From a virus, in IMG/VR virus record IMGVR_UViG_3300032326_001159, positions 1 to 21,075 of that record: 21,075 nucleotides of DNA; one strand, given 5' to 3'. Both the position numbers and the translations under genes were made by a program. This document shows, one piece after another, positions 7,872 through 15,742 of the stretch. The notes beneath the pieces were generated by a model, which was given only the letters and a program-made list of their open reading frames with translations, ran no database searches and was not told the DNA's origin. Position 1 is the stretch's first letter. Each line of letters begins with the position of its first letter.

Positions 7872-8433
7872 TTATATGTACGTGACATTTGATCCAGAAT
7901 CAGGAAAAATTTTAGGCTGTTCAGGTAGCAAAACCAACAACAGTCTGGCCATAGATACTGCTTTAGGTGAAAAATTTATCATGGGTGCAGAGTCCATACA
8001 CAAATACAAGGTGATATATCATAATGGTCAATATCAAATTCAAAAACATGGAGTGTTAAACCCCGTGGAAAACGTAATTCATTCTAAAAAAACTGAAATA
8101 ATCAATCAGAATATTTACAAAATTCCTAATAAAATTAAAACTCACAGTGGCATACAAATAAAATTGCATTTGAATCAAAACAAAATTGAATTTGTTGCGG
8201 ACAAAATATTCAAAAAAACTTTGGAGACCATAGTTTCCAAAGAAAACCATCGTACCCATAAGTTTTATTGTTGTAAACTCAACGATGCCACACAACTGAT
8301 TCAAACATTGGATCTAAATCTTTATGAATTACTTACTCAAGACAGTGTGCAGATCGATATGAATGCAAAAACAAACATGGACATTTACTGTAGAAAGATT
8401 TTTGATTACTCTATTGAAAGGATTTATGCATAA
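7855..8433 (+). CDS. Uncharacterised protein inside the glycosyltransferase block
   Basis: About 192 residues, of unrecognised family. It opens with MYVTFDPESGKILGCSGS shortly after the start, then alternates hydrophobic and Lys/Asn-rich stretches that predict mostly beta structure, ending in a C-terminal region with SVQIDMN and IYCRKIF. There is no signal peptide, membrane helix or catalytic motif I can name. Starts at 7855 (17-base overlap with the upstream gene) and 7876 (four bases after the upstream stop) are both possible, and neither has a Shine-Dalgarno; I keep 7855 tentatively. The downstream gene overlaps it by eight bases (ATGCATAA). The higher AT and Lys/Asn content sets it apart a little from its neighbours. 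It could be a virion-like or accessory protein, or a tailoring substrate. Confidence 0.6.
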   Translation: MNQTNNYMYVTFDPESGKILGCSGSKTNNSLAIDTALGEKFIMGAESIHKYKVIYHNGQYQIQKHGVLNPVENVIHSKKTEIINQNIYKIPNKIKTHSGIQIKLHLNQNKIEFVADKIFKKTLETIVSKENHRTHKFYCCKLNDATQLIQTLDLNLYELLTQDSVQIDMNAKTNMDIYCRKIFDYSIERIYA

Positions 8434-9334
8434 GATTGCTATCAAAGATTGTGATATTATATTTTTAAGTTATGATGAGCCCAATGCTGACAGAAATTAT
8501 GCAGATTTAAAAAGAAAAATACCTTGGGCTAAAAGAGTTCACGGCGTGGAAGGGTCAGATGCTGCACACAAAGCCTGTGCTGCTGTGTCTGACACAGAAT
8601 ATTTTTTAACTGTGGATGGAGACACACAAATAGATTCTAAATTTCTTAATGTTCAACTGGATCTCAACAGCATGGGCATGGATGATTCATACATCTTCAG
8701 CTGGTGTGGACATACCAATGTGAATGGATTGAAGTATGGCAATGGCAGTTTAAAGTTATGGACTAAAACTTTTGTGAATGAGATGAAAACACATGAAAAT
8801 TACTCTGGTAAGGATAACAATGAGATAGAATTTTGTTATTTTGATAAACTATTTCAATTCAATGAAAATTATTCTACCAGTTACATCAATAGCACACCCA
8901 AACAAGCATGGCGAGCTGGATTTAGAGAAGGCGTCAAAATGAGTTTGTACAAAAATTTTAAAATACAGTCGTTGGACCAACTGTGGTGGCAAAATTATCA
9001 TAGATTATTGATTTGGATGACTGTGGGTCAGGATGTGGAATATGGTATTTGGGCTATCGCGGGAGCCAGAGAAGGATGCTACAGAACACTTTGCACCACA
9101 TGGGATTTCAAACAAGTGAGAGATTTTAAAATTTTAGAACAATTATGGATCAGTACCAGCAACAATAATAGCATGAATGCACAGGATGTCAAACAAAAAT
9201 GTGTTTCTTTGGGCAAAATGATCAAAGAAAAATTCCAAATGGAATTTCCCACTGAACCATATGATGCAGAAAGCAGTGCATTTTTCAAAAAGGTATATAT
9301 TAATTCACCTAGAACTATTAGAAAGACCATATGA
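8426..9334 (+). CDS. GT-A-like glycosyltransferase of an unnamed phage family, copy 1
   Basis: The protein has 302 residues from the ATG at 8426, which gives an eight-base ATGCATAA overlap and has AAGGA just upstream. An in-frame ATG at 8363 would overlap the previous gene by 71 bases and is less likely. The sequence starts DIIFLSYDEPNADRNYADLK, then RVHGVEG, then YFLTVDGDTQID, where DGD (64-66) is the expected DxD of a GT-A fold. Further on are LKYGNGSLKLWTK, then W.AGFREGVK.S and RLLIWMTVG..VEYG.WAIAGA.EG. The same order of motifs is in the next gene, so this is one family. Known GT2-like enzymes share the early part; the C-terminal WAIAGA region is specific to this group. The substrate is unknown. 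Confidence 0.65.
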   Translation: MHKIAIKDCDIIFLSYDEPNADRNYADLKRKIPWAKRVHGVEGSDAAHKACAAVSDTEYFLTVDGDTQIDSKFLNVQLDLNSMGMDDSYIFSWCGHTNVNGLKYGNGSLKLWTKTFVNEMKTHENYSGKDNNEIEFCYFDKLFQFNENYSTSYINSTPKQAWRAGFREGVKMSLYKNFKIQSLDQLWWQNYHRLLIWMTVGQDVEYGIWAIAGAREGCYRTLCTTWDFKQVRDFKILEQLWISTSNNNSMNAQDVKQKCVSLGKMIKEKFQMEFPTEPYDAESSAFFKKVYINSPRTIRKTI

Positions 9335-10038
9335 TGTACGATATATTTTTTATCAGTTACAATGAACCCAACGCAGATCAAAATTATGCTCTGTTAAAAC
9401 AAAGATTTCCATTGGCACAAAGAGTTCACGGTGTAAAAGGCATTCAACAAGCACACATTAGAGCTGCCACGTTGAGTTTAACTCAAATGTTTTGGGTAGT
9501 GGACGGTGATGCTGTGGTTAAAGATGATTTTCAGTTTGATTATGAAGTGCCTGACAGAGACATGGATGCTGTGCATGTGTGGAGGAGTTCAAATCCCATC
9601 AACGAATTAGAATATGGTTACGGTGGAGTAAAATTATTGCCTAAAAAATTAACCATGCATATGGATCCTAACAGAATAGACATGACCACCAGCATATCCA
9701 ATAGATTTAGAGCCATGTACGAAGTATCCAACAGCACAGATTTCAACACAGATCCATTCAACACATGGAAAAGTGCTTTCAGAGAGTGTGTCAAACTCAG
9801 CAGCAAAGTGATTGATCGTCAAGTGGACAAAGAAACTGAAAAAAGATTATTGATCTGGTGCACAGTGGGTGCAGATCAACCATATGGAGAATATGCCATT
9901 GCTGGAGCACTGGCAGGCAGAGTGTATGGCACAGACAACAGAAGTAATTCAGATGCTTTAAGAATGATCAATAATTTTGAATGGTTGCGATTGGCGTTTG
10001 TGGGACAATTTCCATACATGGAGAAAGAAATATTATGA
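9331..10038 (+). CDS. GT-A-like glycosyltransferase of an unnamed phage family, copy 2
   Basis: A 235-residue paralogue of the preceding protein: DIFFISYNEPNADQNYALLK, RVHGVKG, MFWVVDGDAVV (DGD at 58-60), LEYGYGGVKLLPK, W.SAFRECVK.S, and RLLIWCTVGADQPYGEYAIAGA in the C-terminal third. It is about 65 residues shorter, mainly through loss of the C-terminal tail seen in copy 1 and shorter linkers. ATGATG gives two possible starts, 9331 (ATGA overlap with the upstream stop) and 9334. The next gene starts in its stop (ATGA at 10035-10038). The tandem copy makes a two-step or two-acceptor glycan reaction plausible, but that is inference. Confidence 0.65.
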   Translation: MMYDIFFISYNEPNADQNYALLKQRFPLAQRVHGVKGIQQAHIRAATLSLTQMFWVVDGDAVVKDDFQFDYEVPDRDMDAVHVWRSSNPINELEYGYGGVKLLPKKLTMHMDPNRIDMTTSISNRFRAMYEVSNSTDFNTDPFNTWKSAFRECVKLSSKVIDRQVDKETEKRLLIWCTVGADQPYGEYAIAGALAGRVYGTDNRSNSDALRMINNFEWLRLAFVGQFPYMEKEIL

Positions 10039-11036
10039 TAGATTCTAACATTCCATTTGATAAAATCATAAACTTTGGTCAACGCACCATGCTGGACAGC
10101 AAATTGTTTTCTGTGAGTTGGATCTTGGCTCGTTTTTGCAACTATGATTGTTCTTATTGCTGGCCTTATGCCAAAAGCAAACAGAAAGATCACAGACCAT
10201 TGTCAGTTTACACAGCAGTGGTGGATGAAATCAAGCGCCAGGCTAGACTGAATGGATTCACAGACTATCATTTCAGTTTTTCAGGTGGAGAACCCACTGC
10301 CTACAAAGATTTTTTACAATTGGTACAGCATTACAGTGCTGATTCTGCTCCAGAATATCAGAGTATTCACATGACCACTAACCTAAGTCCTTCAGAAAAA
10401 TGGTGGGAAAGATGGTTAGAAGCCACAAAATCATTAAACCGTCGCAGCATCACTGCAAGTTTTCATGCTGAATTTGCTGATGAACAAAAATTTGGAGATA
10501 AAATATTACTGTTGATGAAGAACAATGTGTTTGTCACAATCAATCAAGTGATGGTGCCTAATAGATTCACAGAATACTATGACAGGTGTGCAAGATTTAA
10601 TTCCAGAGGTATCAATGTCACACTCAAACCACAGAGTGATCCCACAGCAAGTTTTGTTGTTGAAGGTTATACTCCGGATCAACTGAATACTTTACAAACA
10701 GGTTTCCCTCAACGCATACAAGAAGGTGAAAATTACAAAAATTTATTTCAAATTGAAATGACGGATGCTCAAGGCAACAAGTATTACATGGATCAAGCAG
10801 AGAGATTTAATGCTTTTGGCTTTAATAAATTCAAAGGATGGCACTGTAATGCTGGATATCAAAGTTGTGTCATAAGAGAACCAGGTGGAGAAGTCAAAAG
10901 AAGTTACAGTTGTCATGATGAACCACTGGGCAGCATAGAACAAGGATTTAAACTGTTTGATAAACCAAGAATTTGCATAACTCCCACTTGTGTGAGTTCA
11001 GCAGATTCAAAAATTCCCAAGGCCAAACATGTATAG
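10035..11036 (+). CDS. Radical SAM enzyme with C-terminal auxiliary Fe-S cysteines
   Basis: The protein has 333 residues from the ATG at 10035, which overlaps the previous stop as ATGA. The longer frame from 9981 would run 58 bases into the upstream gene. CNYDCSYC places the cluster cysteines at 35, 39 and 42; FSGGEPT (GGEP at 84-87) is the SAM-amino-group motif. The C-terminus carries further cysteines at 271, 278, 293, 314 and 319 in a GWHCNAG ... RICITPTC arrangement. It resembles that of the genes at 13870, 14762 and 19623 but lacks the closing CxC they share. It should cleave SAM to a 5'-deoxyadenosyl radical in the cytoplasm and oxidise or rearrange an unknown substrate, with an auxiliary cluster likely at the C-terminus. 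It is first in a run of five radical SAM genes. Confidence 0.85.
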   Translation: MIDSNIPFDKIINFGQRTMLDSKLFSVSWILARFCNYDCSYCWPYAKSKQKDHRPLSVYTAVVDEIKRQARLNGFTDYHFSFSGGEPTAYKDFLQLVQHYSADSAPEYQSIHMTTNLSPSEKWWERWLEATKSLNRRSITASFHAEFADEQKFGDKILLLMKNNVFVTINQVMVPNRFTEYYDRCARFNSRGINVTLKPQSDPTASFVVEGYTPDQLNTLQTGFPQRIQEGENYKNLFQIEMTDAQGNKYYMDQAERFNAFGFNKFKGWHCNAGYQSCVIREPGGEVKRSYSCHDEPLGSIEQGFKLFDKPRICITPTCVSSADSKIPKAKHV

Positions 11037-12018
11037 ATATCAAGATATAAAAGATATTCATTTGGAAATCACCAGCAAGTGTCAAGCCCGATGTCCTATG
11101 TGTCCCAGAAGAATCAGTGGAGGACCATTGAATCCATTTATCAAACTGGATGAGATAACTTTGGATGTATTTAAAAAATGGTTTGAACTGGATTTTATAA
11201 AACAATTGGACAGTTTGTTTATGTGCGGTAATTTGGGAGATCCTATCATATCCAAAGACACATTGGAAATATATCAGTATTTGCGTGAAGCGAATCCCAA
11301 TATTAGATTGGCCATGCACACCAACGGCAGTGCTAGAGATCCAGAATGGTGGCAAAGATTGGCTCAATTGAAAGTGAAAGTAACATTTGGCATTGATGGC
11401 CTGGCTGATACTCATCATCTTTATAGGATCAGTACAGATTTTAACAAAATAATTGAAAATGCTCAAGCATTTATCTCAGCAGGTGGAGTGGCCAAATGGC
11501 ACATGCTGGTGTTTGCTCACAATGAACATCAGATTGAAGAAGCAAGAACTATGAGTAAACAAATGGGCTTTGTGGATTTTTCAATCAAACACACTTCTAG
11601 ATTCAAACAAGATTATCTGCAAGTGATTGATGATATGGGTAGACCCACACACAGAATTCAACCCACTCAAACCAGTTTGGACATGATTCCTTTGGCTGAA
11701 GCAGCACAAAAAGAAGTCAAACCACACATTGTTTGTAAGGCACAAAAATACAAACAGTTGTATGTGAGTGCGTGTGGCAATGTATCACCTTGCTGTTGGT
11801 TGGATATGGAATGGATACCTCCCATGCAAGAATCTAGAATAGATTACATGGAAAAAATTTCAGAATTTCCCAACTTGCATCGTAAAACATTGAAAGAAAT
11901 ATTTGACGGTGGATTTTTTTCAAAAATAGAAGCACAATGGAGTACAGTGGGATTGAAAGAATGCACCAAACAATGCGGTTCATTTGATAAACTAGGAGTA
12001 CAATTTGTTGAAAATTAA
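11029..12018 (+). CDS. Radical SAM / SPASM-domain enzyme
   Basis: The protein has 329 residues. LEITSKCQARCPMC gives the 4Fe-4S cysteines 18, 22 and 25; CGNLGDP (66-72) takes the place of GGEP; and HTNG and IDG motifs follow as in typical SPASM proteins. The C-terminal SPASM region has cysteines at 236, 249, 255, 256, 312 and 316 (VSPCCW, and KECTKQC near the end), enough for one or two auxiliary clusters. SPASM enzymes mostly modify peptides (anaerobic sulfatase maturases, RiPP maturases), but some act on sugars or other small molecules. It differs clearly from its radical SAM neighbours, so it is not a recent duplicate. It overlaps the upstream gene by eight bases (ATGTATAG) and the next by fourteen. 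Confidence 0.88.
   Translation: MYRYQDIKDIHLEITSKCQARCPMCPRRISGGPLNPFIKLDEITLDVFKKWFELDFIKQLDSLFMCGNLGDPIISKDTLEIYQYLREANPNIRLAMHTNGSARDPEWWQRLAQLKVKVTFGIDGLADTHHLYRISTDFNKIIENAQAFISAGGVAKWHMLVFAHNEHQIEEARTMSKQMGFVDFSIKHTSRFKQDYLQVIDDMGRPTHRIQPTQTSLDMIPLAEAAQKEVKPHIVCKAQKYKQLYVSACGNVSPCCWLDMEWIPPMQESRIDYMEKISEFPNLHRKTLKEIFDGGFFSKIEAQWSTVGLKECTKQCGSFDKLGVQFVEN
11994..11998 (+). promoter_or_regulatory. Shine-Dalgarno fixing a TTG start
   Basis: AGGAG lies six bases before TTG at 12005 (and nine before a second TTG at 12008), inside the end of the upstream radical SAM gene. No other start with a ribosome site exists nearby; the first in-frame ATG (12041) has none. It therefore supports a non-ATG start for the methyltransferase. 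Confidence 0.7.
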
Positions 12019-12619
12019 TATACAAGACGTTTTATTTTGGATGGATGCTATCAGACAATCTGATGATAGATATCGCACACTGGAAAGTTTTTGGAAAGGT
12101 CAAATCAACAGCAAAGTATGGTTGATTGAACAATTAAAAAAATTACCCAGAGCACACAGTATGGATATTTTAATTTGTGGTGGATGGTATGGAGTGATGG
12201 CCACACTTTTATTCAACAGTGATCTGTATGTGAACAAAATAACCAGCATGGACATAGACAGCAAGTGTGAAAACACAGCAAACACCATGAACAAACAGTA
12301 TGAAATCGCTGGAAGATTCCGTGCTGTCACTCAAGACATGATGACTTATAAAGATTATGATCGTTATGACATGATTATTAACACAGTGTGTGAGCATTTG
12401 ACAACAGAACAATACAATGAATGGTTGAATTTAATACCCAAAGACAAAATTATTGTGTTGCAAAGCAATGACTATGTGATTCCTGAACATGTGAATCCCA
12501 TGAAAGATTTAAATCAGTTTGTTTCACAAAGCAAACTGTATCCTATAATGGAACCCAGCGAATTACAAACAGAAAAATACAAAAGATTTATGATTATAGG
12601 AAAGAAAAATGAAAAATAA
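12005..12619 (+). CDS. Class I SAM-dependent methyltransferase-like protein
   Basis: The protein has 204 residues from TTG 12005. It is short for the family and has no separate substrate domain. The glycine-rich SAM loop is ILICGGWYG (55-63); the acidic end of strand 2 is SMDID (83-85); an aspartate after strand 3 is at VTQDMM (111); and strand 4 is YDMIINTVCEHL (121-132). That is a complete seven-strand Rossmann SAM site. The substrate is unknown. Lying between two radical SAM genes, it may methylate the same product or an intermediate. It overlaps the upstream gene by 14 bases and the next by 11, so its expression is tied to them. It could be a heteroatom (O/N) methyltransferase; nothing points to DNA methylation, since there is no DPPY/NPPY or ENV motif. 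Confidence 0.7.
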   Translation: MLKINIQDVLFWMDAIRQSDDRYRTLESFWKGQINSKVWLIEQLKKLPRAHSMDILICGGWYGVMATLLFNSDLYVNKITSMDIDSKCENTANTMNKQYEIAGRFRAVTQDMMTYKDYDRYDMIINTVCEHLTTEQYNEWLNLIPKDKIIVLQSNDYVIPEHVNPMKDLNQFVSQSKLYPIMEPSELQTEKYKRFMIIGKKNEK

Positions 12620-13877
12620 AAGTTGTACATTCTGCATGCATCCATTCACAGGATTGGCCACCAGAGAAGATGGTGCTATCAAGGTGTGTTGCAGAAGTTT
12701 ACCCATCAGTAACATACAAAATGAAACCATGGAACAAGCATGGAACAATGAAAAAATGCGTGAAGTGCGACGTCAGGTGTTGAACAATGAGCGACCTAAT
12801 GTGTGTGCACCTTGTTTTGATTTGGAAGATCAAGGAGTGCAAAGTTTGCGACAAAGACACATCAGTGACAATATTCCTGAATCAAGAATCAATCTTTATC
12901 CCACGGCTTTGGACAGTTTAAAAGAAGATTACACCATGCCTTTTGAATTGCCCACTATGGAAATCAAAATTAACAATTTGTGTAATTTAAAATGTCGTAT
13001 GTGTAATCCATTGGACAGCACACAATGGAAAGATTGGAACAGCATAGTGGATCATTACAAGAAAGAAGGCAATTACTTGGTCAAAGCAGTGGAAGATCTG
13101 GGCCTAACACAAGCACCACACGTGGATCTTTTCGAAAATAAACCACACTTTTGGGACAATTTAAAAAAACTTATTCCCTATTTTAAACGTGTGGAGTTTG
13201 CTGGTGGTGAACCTCTGATGGATCCCACACATTACAAAATATTAGACCTATTAAGCACCAATGGATCCAACATTGAAATCAAATATGCCACCAATGGCAC
13301 AGTGTTGGGAATCAAAGGTGGAAGAACCATACAAGACTACTGGCCTAAATTTAAAAGTGTGGCAGTGAATGTGAGCATTGACGGAATCTTTGACACTTAT
13401 GAATATATCCGAGGCAATGGCAAGTTTATGGATGTGGTCAACAACATAAAAATAATGAAACAAATACCCTCTGTGAGTAGAATAGTGGGAGCATTCACAG
13501 TGCAAGCCAACAATATCATGCAAATAGATCGTGTGATTGATTACTTTTTAAATGATCTAGGCATTGTGTTTTACAGTCACAGAGTAAACTATCCCCGAGC
13601 ATTGAGTGCTCAAGTGTTGCCAGCAAAATTAAAAAATCAAGTGATAGACAAACTGGAAGCAATGAAATCTAGAATAAAAGATTATACATTGGTCAAACAA
13701 CATCCAATATTGGAAAAAATTACTCTACAACAGATTCAAGACAACATTAATTTTTTAAAAGCCAAAGATCTTAACCAATACTGGATGGATTGTGTGGATT
13801 TTAATCGCAGATTAGATGCCACAAGAAATCAAGGACCTTTTGAAAAAATAAATCCGGAGTTTGCTGATTATGTTTAA
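12609..13877 (+). CDS. N-terminal-twitch radical SAM protein, copy 1
   Basis: The protein has 422 residues. An N-terminal cysteine-rich domain (CTFCMHPFTGLATREDG, then VCCRS, then CAPCFDLED; Cys 6, 9, 27, 28, 66 and 69) is the twitch-like auxiliary-cluster domain placed ahead of the barrel. It is followed by the radical SAM core: NNLCNLKCRMC (125, 129, 132) and FAGGEPL (GGEP 199-202). A ~67-residue insertion separates these two motifs, compared with 35-45 in most neighbours. The C-terminus ends with CVDF..RLDATR......INPEF, a pattern echoed in the minus-strand paralogue at 16358-17776. A good TAGGAAAG precedes the ATG. The N-terminal-twitch group is known mainly from phages and bacteria without an assigned reaction; I infer none. 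Confidence 0.85.
   Translation: MKNKSCTFCMHPFTGLATREDGAIKVCCRSLPISNIQNETMEQAWNNEKMREVRRQVLNNERPNVCAPCFDLEDQGVQSLRQRHISDNIPESRINLYPTALDSLKEDYTMPFELPTMEIKINNLCNLKCRMCNPLDSTQWKDWNSIVDHYKKEGNYLVKAVEDLGLTQAPHVDLFENKPHFWDNLKKLIPYFKRVEFAGGEPLMDPTHYKILDLLSTNGSNIEIKYATNGTVLGIKGGRTIQDYWPKFKSVAVNVSIDGIFDTYEYIRGNGKFMDVVNNIKIMKQIPSVSRIVGAFTVQANNIMQIDRVIDYFLNDLGIVFYSHRVNYPRALSAQVLPAKLKNQVIDKLEAMKSRIKDYTLVKQHPILEKITLQQIQDNINFLKAKDLNQYWMDCVDFNRRLDATRNQGPFEKINPEFADYV
13856..13859 (+). promoter_or_regulatory. Ribosome site favouring the 13870 start
   Basis: GGAG is ten bases before ATG 13870 and only one base before TTG 13861, so it selects the ATG. That start also gives an eight-base ATGTTTAA overlap like other junctions in this operon. 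Confidence 0.5.
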
Positions 13878-14772
13878 AGTGGAACACTTGTATCCTCATA
13901 TTAGAAACAGTGTCAAAGTGGAATGGAATCTTGGCAAAAGATGCAATTTGGATTGCAGTTATTGCCCAGCAGAAATACATGACAATCACAGTGAACACAC
14001 AGATATAGAGATATTGAAAAGCACTGTGGACACATTGAGCACCATACCCAATGTGAGAATCAGTTTGACTGGCGGTGAACCTTGTGTGCATCCAGACATA
14101 GAACAGTTGTTACAACATGCCAAAAATAAAATCAGTTGGATCAACATCACCACCAATGGTACCAGAACTGTGGAATTCTACCAAAATATTTTGGAAAATT
14201 ATATCAATCACATTGTGTTCAGTGTGCATTTGGAATCTGATTGGTTGAAGGTCATAAACACAATTATCAAGGTTTATAAGCAGTCTGCCAACAAAAATGT
14301 TCTAGTGCATATGATGATGCTGCCAGGGCGTTTAAAAGACGTTAAAGACGCTTGTGAGGCTCTTTTAGATGCGGGCATACGCTATGCATTGAGACCTATA
14401 CGCTGGACCAAAACACATGATGATTTTGAAGACATGATTCATTACAGTGAAGAAGAAAAAGAATTTTTGGCAGTGAGCAATCACACACCACCAAAAAATA
14501 CTCTCATAGACAACACAGTAGAATGCAATGTGAATGATTTGTTGATCAATAAAACCAATCAATTTCTAGGATGGAGTTGTATGGCTGGAGTGGAAAGTCT
14601 TATGATCAATTGGGATGGCGAAGTTCATCGAGCCACTTGTAGAGTGGGTGGCAGTTTGGGCAACATCTATCAAGGCACTTTTGCAAAACCCACAGATCCC
14701 ATTGATTGTACTCGCAAATGGTGCACTTGTGCTGCAGACATAAACATAACCAAGTTGAACAATGCTGATTGA
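13870..14772 (+). CDS. Radical SAM enzyme with C-terminal CxxxxCxC auxiliary motif
   Basis: The protein has 300 residues. VEWNLGKRCNLDCSYC holds the cluster cysteines 25, 29 and 32, and LTGGEPC the GGEP (68-71). TTNGTR and FSVHLE follow as expected strands of the barrel. The C-terminus has GWSCMAG (Cys 237), CRVGGSLGN (257), and DCTRKWCTCAAD (280, 285, 287). The spacing C-x(~20)-C-x(~22)-CxxxxCxC is shared with the genes at 14762 and 19623, which marks a subfamily with a C-terminal auxiliary cluster. It is compact for a radical SAM plus twitch/SPASM-like protein. It is translationally coupled to its neighbours on both sides (8- and 11-base overlaps). The substrate is unknown. Confidence 0.87.
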   Translation: MFKVEHLYPHIRNSVKVEWNLGKRCNLDCSYCPAEIHDNHSEHTDIEILKSTVDTLSTIPNVRISLTGGEPCVHPDIEQLLQHAKNKISWINITTNGTRTVEFYQNILENYINHIVFSVHLESDWLKVINTIIKVYKQSANKNVLVHMMMLPGRLKDVKDACEALLDAGIRYALRPIRWTKTHDDFEDMIHYSEEEKEFLAVSNHTPPKNTLIDNTVECNVNDLLINKTNQFLGWSCMAGVESLMINWDGEVHRATCRVGGSLGNIYQGTFAKPTDPIDCTRKWCTCAADINITKLNNAD

Positions 14773-15742
14773 AAAAATAGATTATAAATTTAAAGAATTC
14801 AATCGTGTGCTGCAGATTGAATGGACTTTGGGTAACACTTGCAATTACAATTGTTCATACTGCCTGCCCATACTGCACAACAATAGTTTTCCTTGGATAA
14901 ACTTGGATGAAAGCAAAACGTTCATAGACAAACTACACAATCATTACAGCAAATTAGGAATCACAGATTACATTTGGAAATTTGGCGGTGGAGAACCCAC
15001 ACTGTACAAAGATTTTGCCGAGTTGTGTACTTACATAAATTCCAAATCCAACAATTATATCATACCCATTACCAATGGCAGTAGAAAACTGCATTGGTGG
15101 CAGGAGCATGCTAAAAACTTTTTTGCTGTGCATTTCAGCATTCATCCAGAATTTGCGGATCCCAATCACATTGTGGCAGTGTGTGACAATTTGATAGAAC
15201 AAAAAATCGACAGCATCTGTCATGTGATGATGAAACCTAACGATTGGAATAAATGTTTGGAAATAATAGAAGTTTTAAAAAACAGTAAACACAAACAATG
15301 GGGCATACAAGCCAAACCTTTACATCACACTTGGGAATCAGACACTGTAGAAGAAAGAGATTTATATCCTTACACTGCAGAACAAAAACAAATTTTTCAA
15401 GCTCCTATCAGAGCACAAAGCAGAATCAGTCCAAGAGTGGATTCCAAATTGAACAGAGACATGTACATGATCACTGAGGAAGGCATCAAAGATTTTGATC
15501 CTTATTGGGCAGTCACTCATGACATTGTGGACTGGAGTGGTTTCAAATGCGATGCAGGCATCAATAGAATATATATAAACTATGACAAACGCATGTATTT
15601 GGGAGCAGGGTGTAGAGTTGAGTTGAATAACTTTGTGGGAAAAAAATACAATGAAAGTTTTGAATTTCCCACCCAATCAATCATTTGTAATCAAAGGAGA
15701 TGTGTATGTATCGCGGACGTGCAGGTGCCCAAAAGCAGATAG
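14762..15742 (+). CDS. Radical SAM enzyme with C-terminal CxxxxCxC auxiliary motif
   Basis: The protein has 326 residues. IEWTLGNTCNYNCSYC gives Cys 27, 31 and 34; KFGGGEPT has GGEP at 76-79; ITNGSRKLHWW and FSIHPEFADP are barrel motifs also found, slightly altered, in the genes at 10035 and 19623 (SFHAEFAD; SCHHEKVD). The C-terminal cysteines are 263, 284, 309, 314 and 316, ending in ICNQRRCVCIADVQVPK. This gene is the closest in plan to the minus-strand radical SAM gene at 18577-19623, so the two may be old duplicates on opposite strands. It overlaps its upstream neighbour by 11 bases and the SGNH-like gene by 37. Confidence 0.87.
   Translation: MLIEKIDYKFKEFNRVLQIEWTLGNTCNYNCSYCLPILHNNSFPWINLDESKTFIDKLHNHYSKLGITDYIWKFGGGEPTLYKDFAELCTYINSKSNNYIIPITNGSRKLHWWQEHAKNFFAVHFSIHPEFADPNHIVAVCDNLIEQKIDSICHVMMKPNDWNKCLEIIEVLKNSKHKQWGIQAKPLHHTWESDTVEERDLYPYTAEQKQIFQAPIRAQSRISPRVDSKLNRDMYMITEEGIKDFDPYWAVTHDIVDWSGFKCDAGINRIYINYDKRMYLGAGCRVELNNFVGKKYNESFEFPTQSIICNQRRCVCIADVQVPKSR
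15694..15699 (+). promoter_or_regulatory. Shine-Dalgarno selecting the 15706 start
   Basis: AAGGAG abuts ATG 15700 directly and lies six bases before ATG 15706. Correct spacing therefore picks the second ATG. Confidence 0.6.

Noticed and set aside
9981-10034. Longer N-terminus of the first radical SAM gene (ATG-like start at 9981)
   Set aside because: It would overlap the upstream gene by 58 bases; the ATG at 10035 makes the usual ATGA junction and sits at the expected distance from the cysteine motif.
12005-12619. DNA methyltransferase
   Set aside because: It has a SAM-binding loop but no DPPY/NPPY or PCQ/ENV motif and no target-recognition region.
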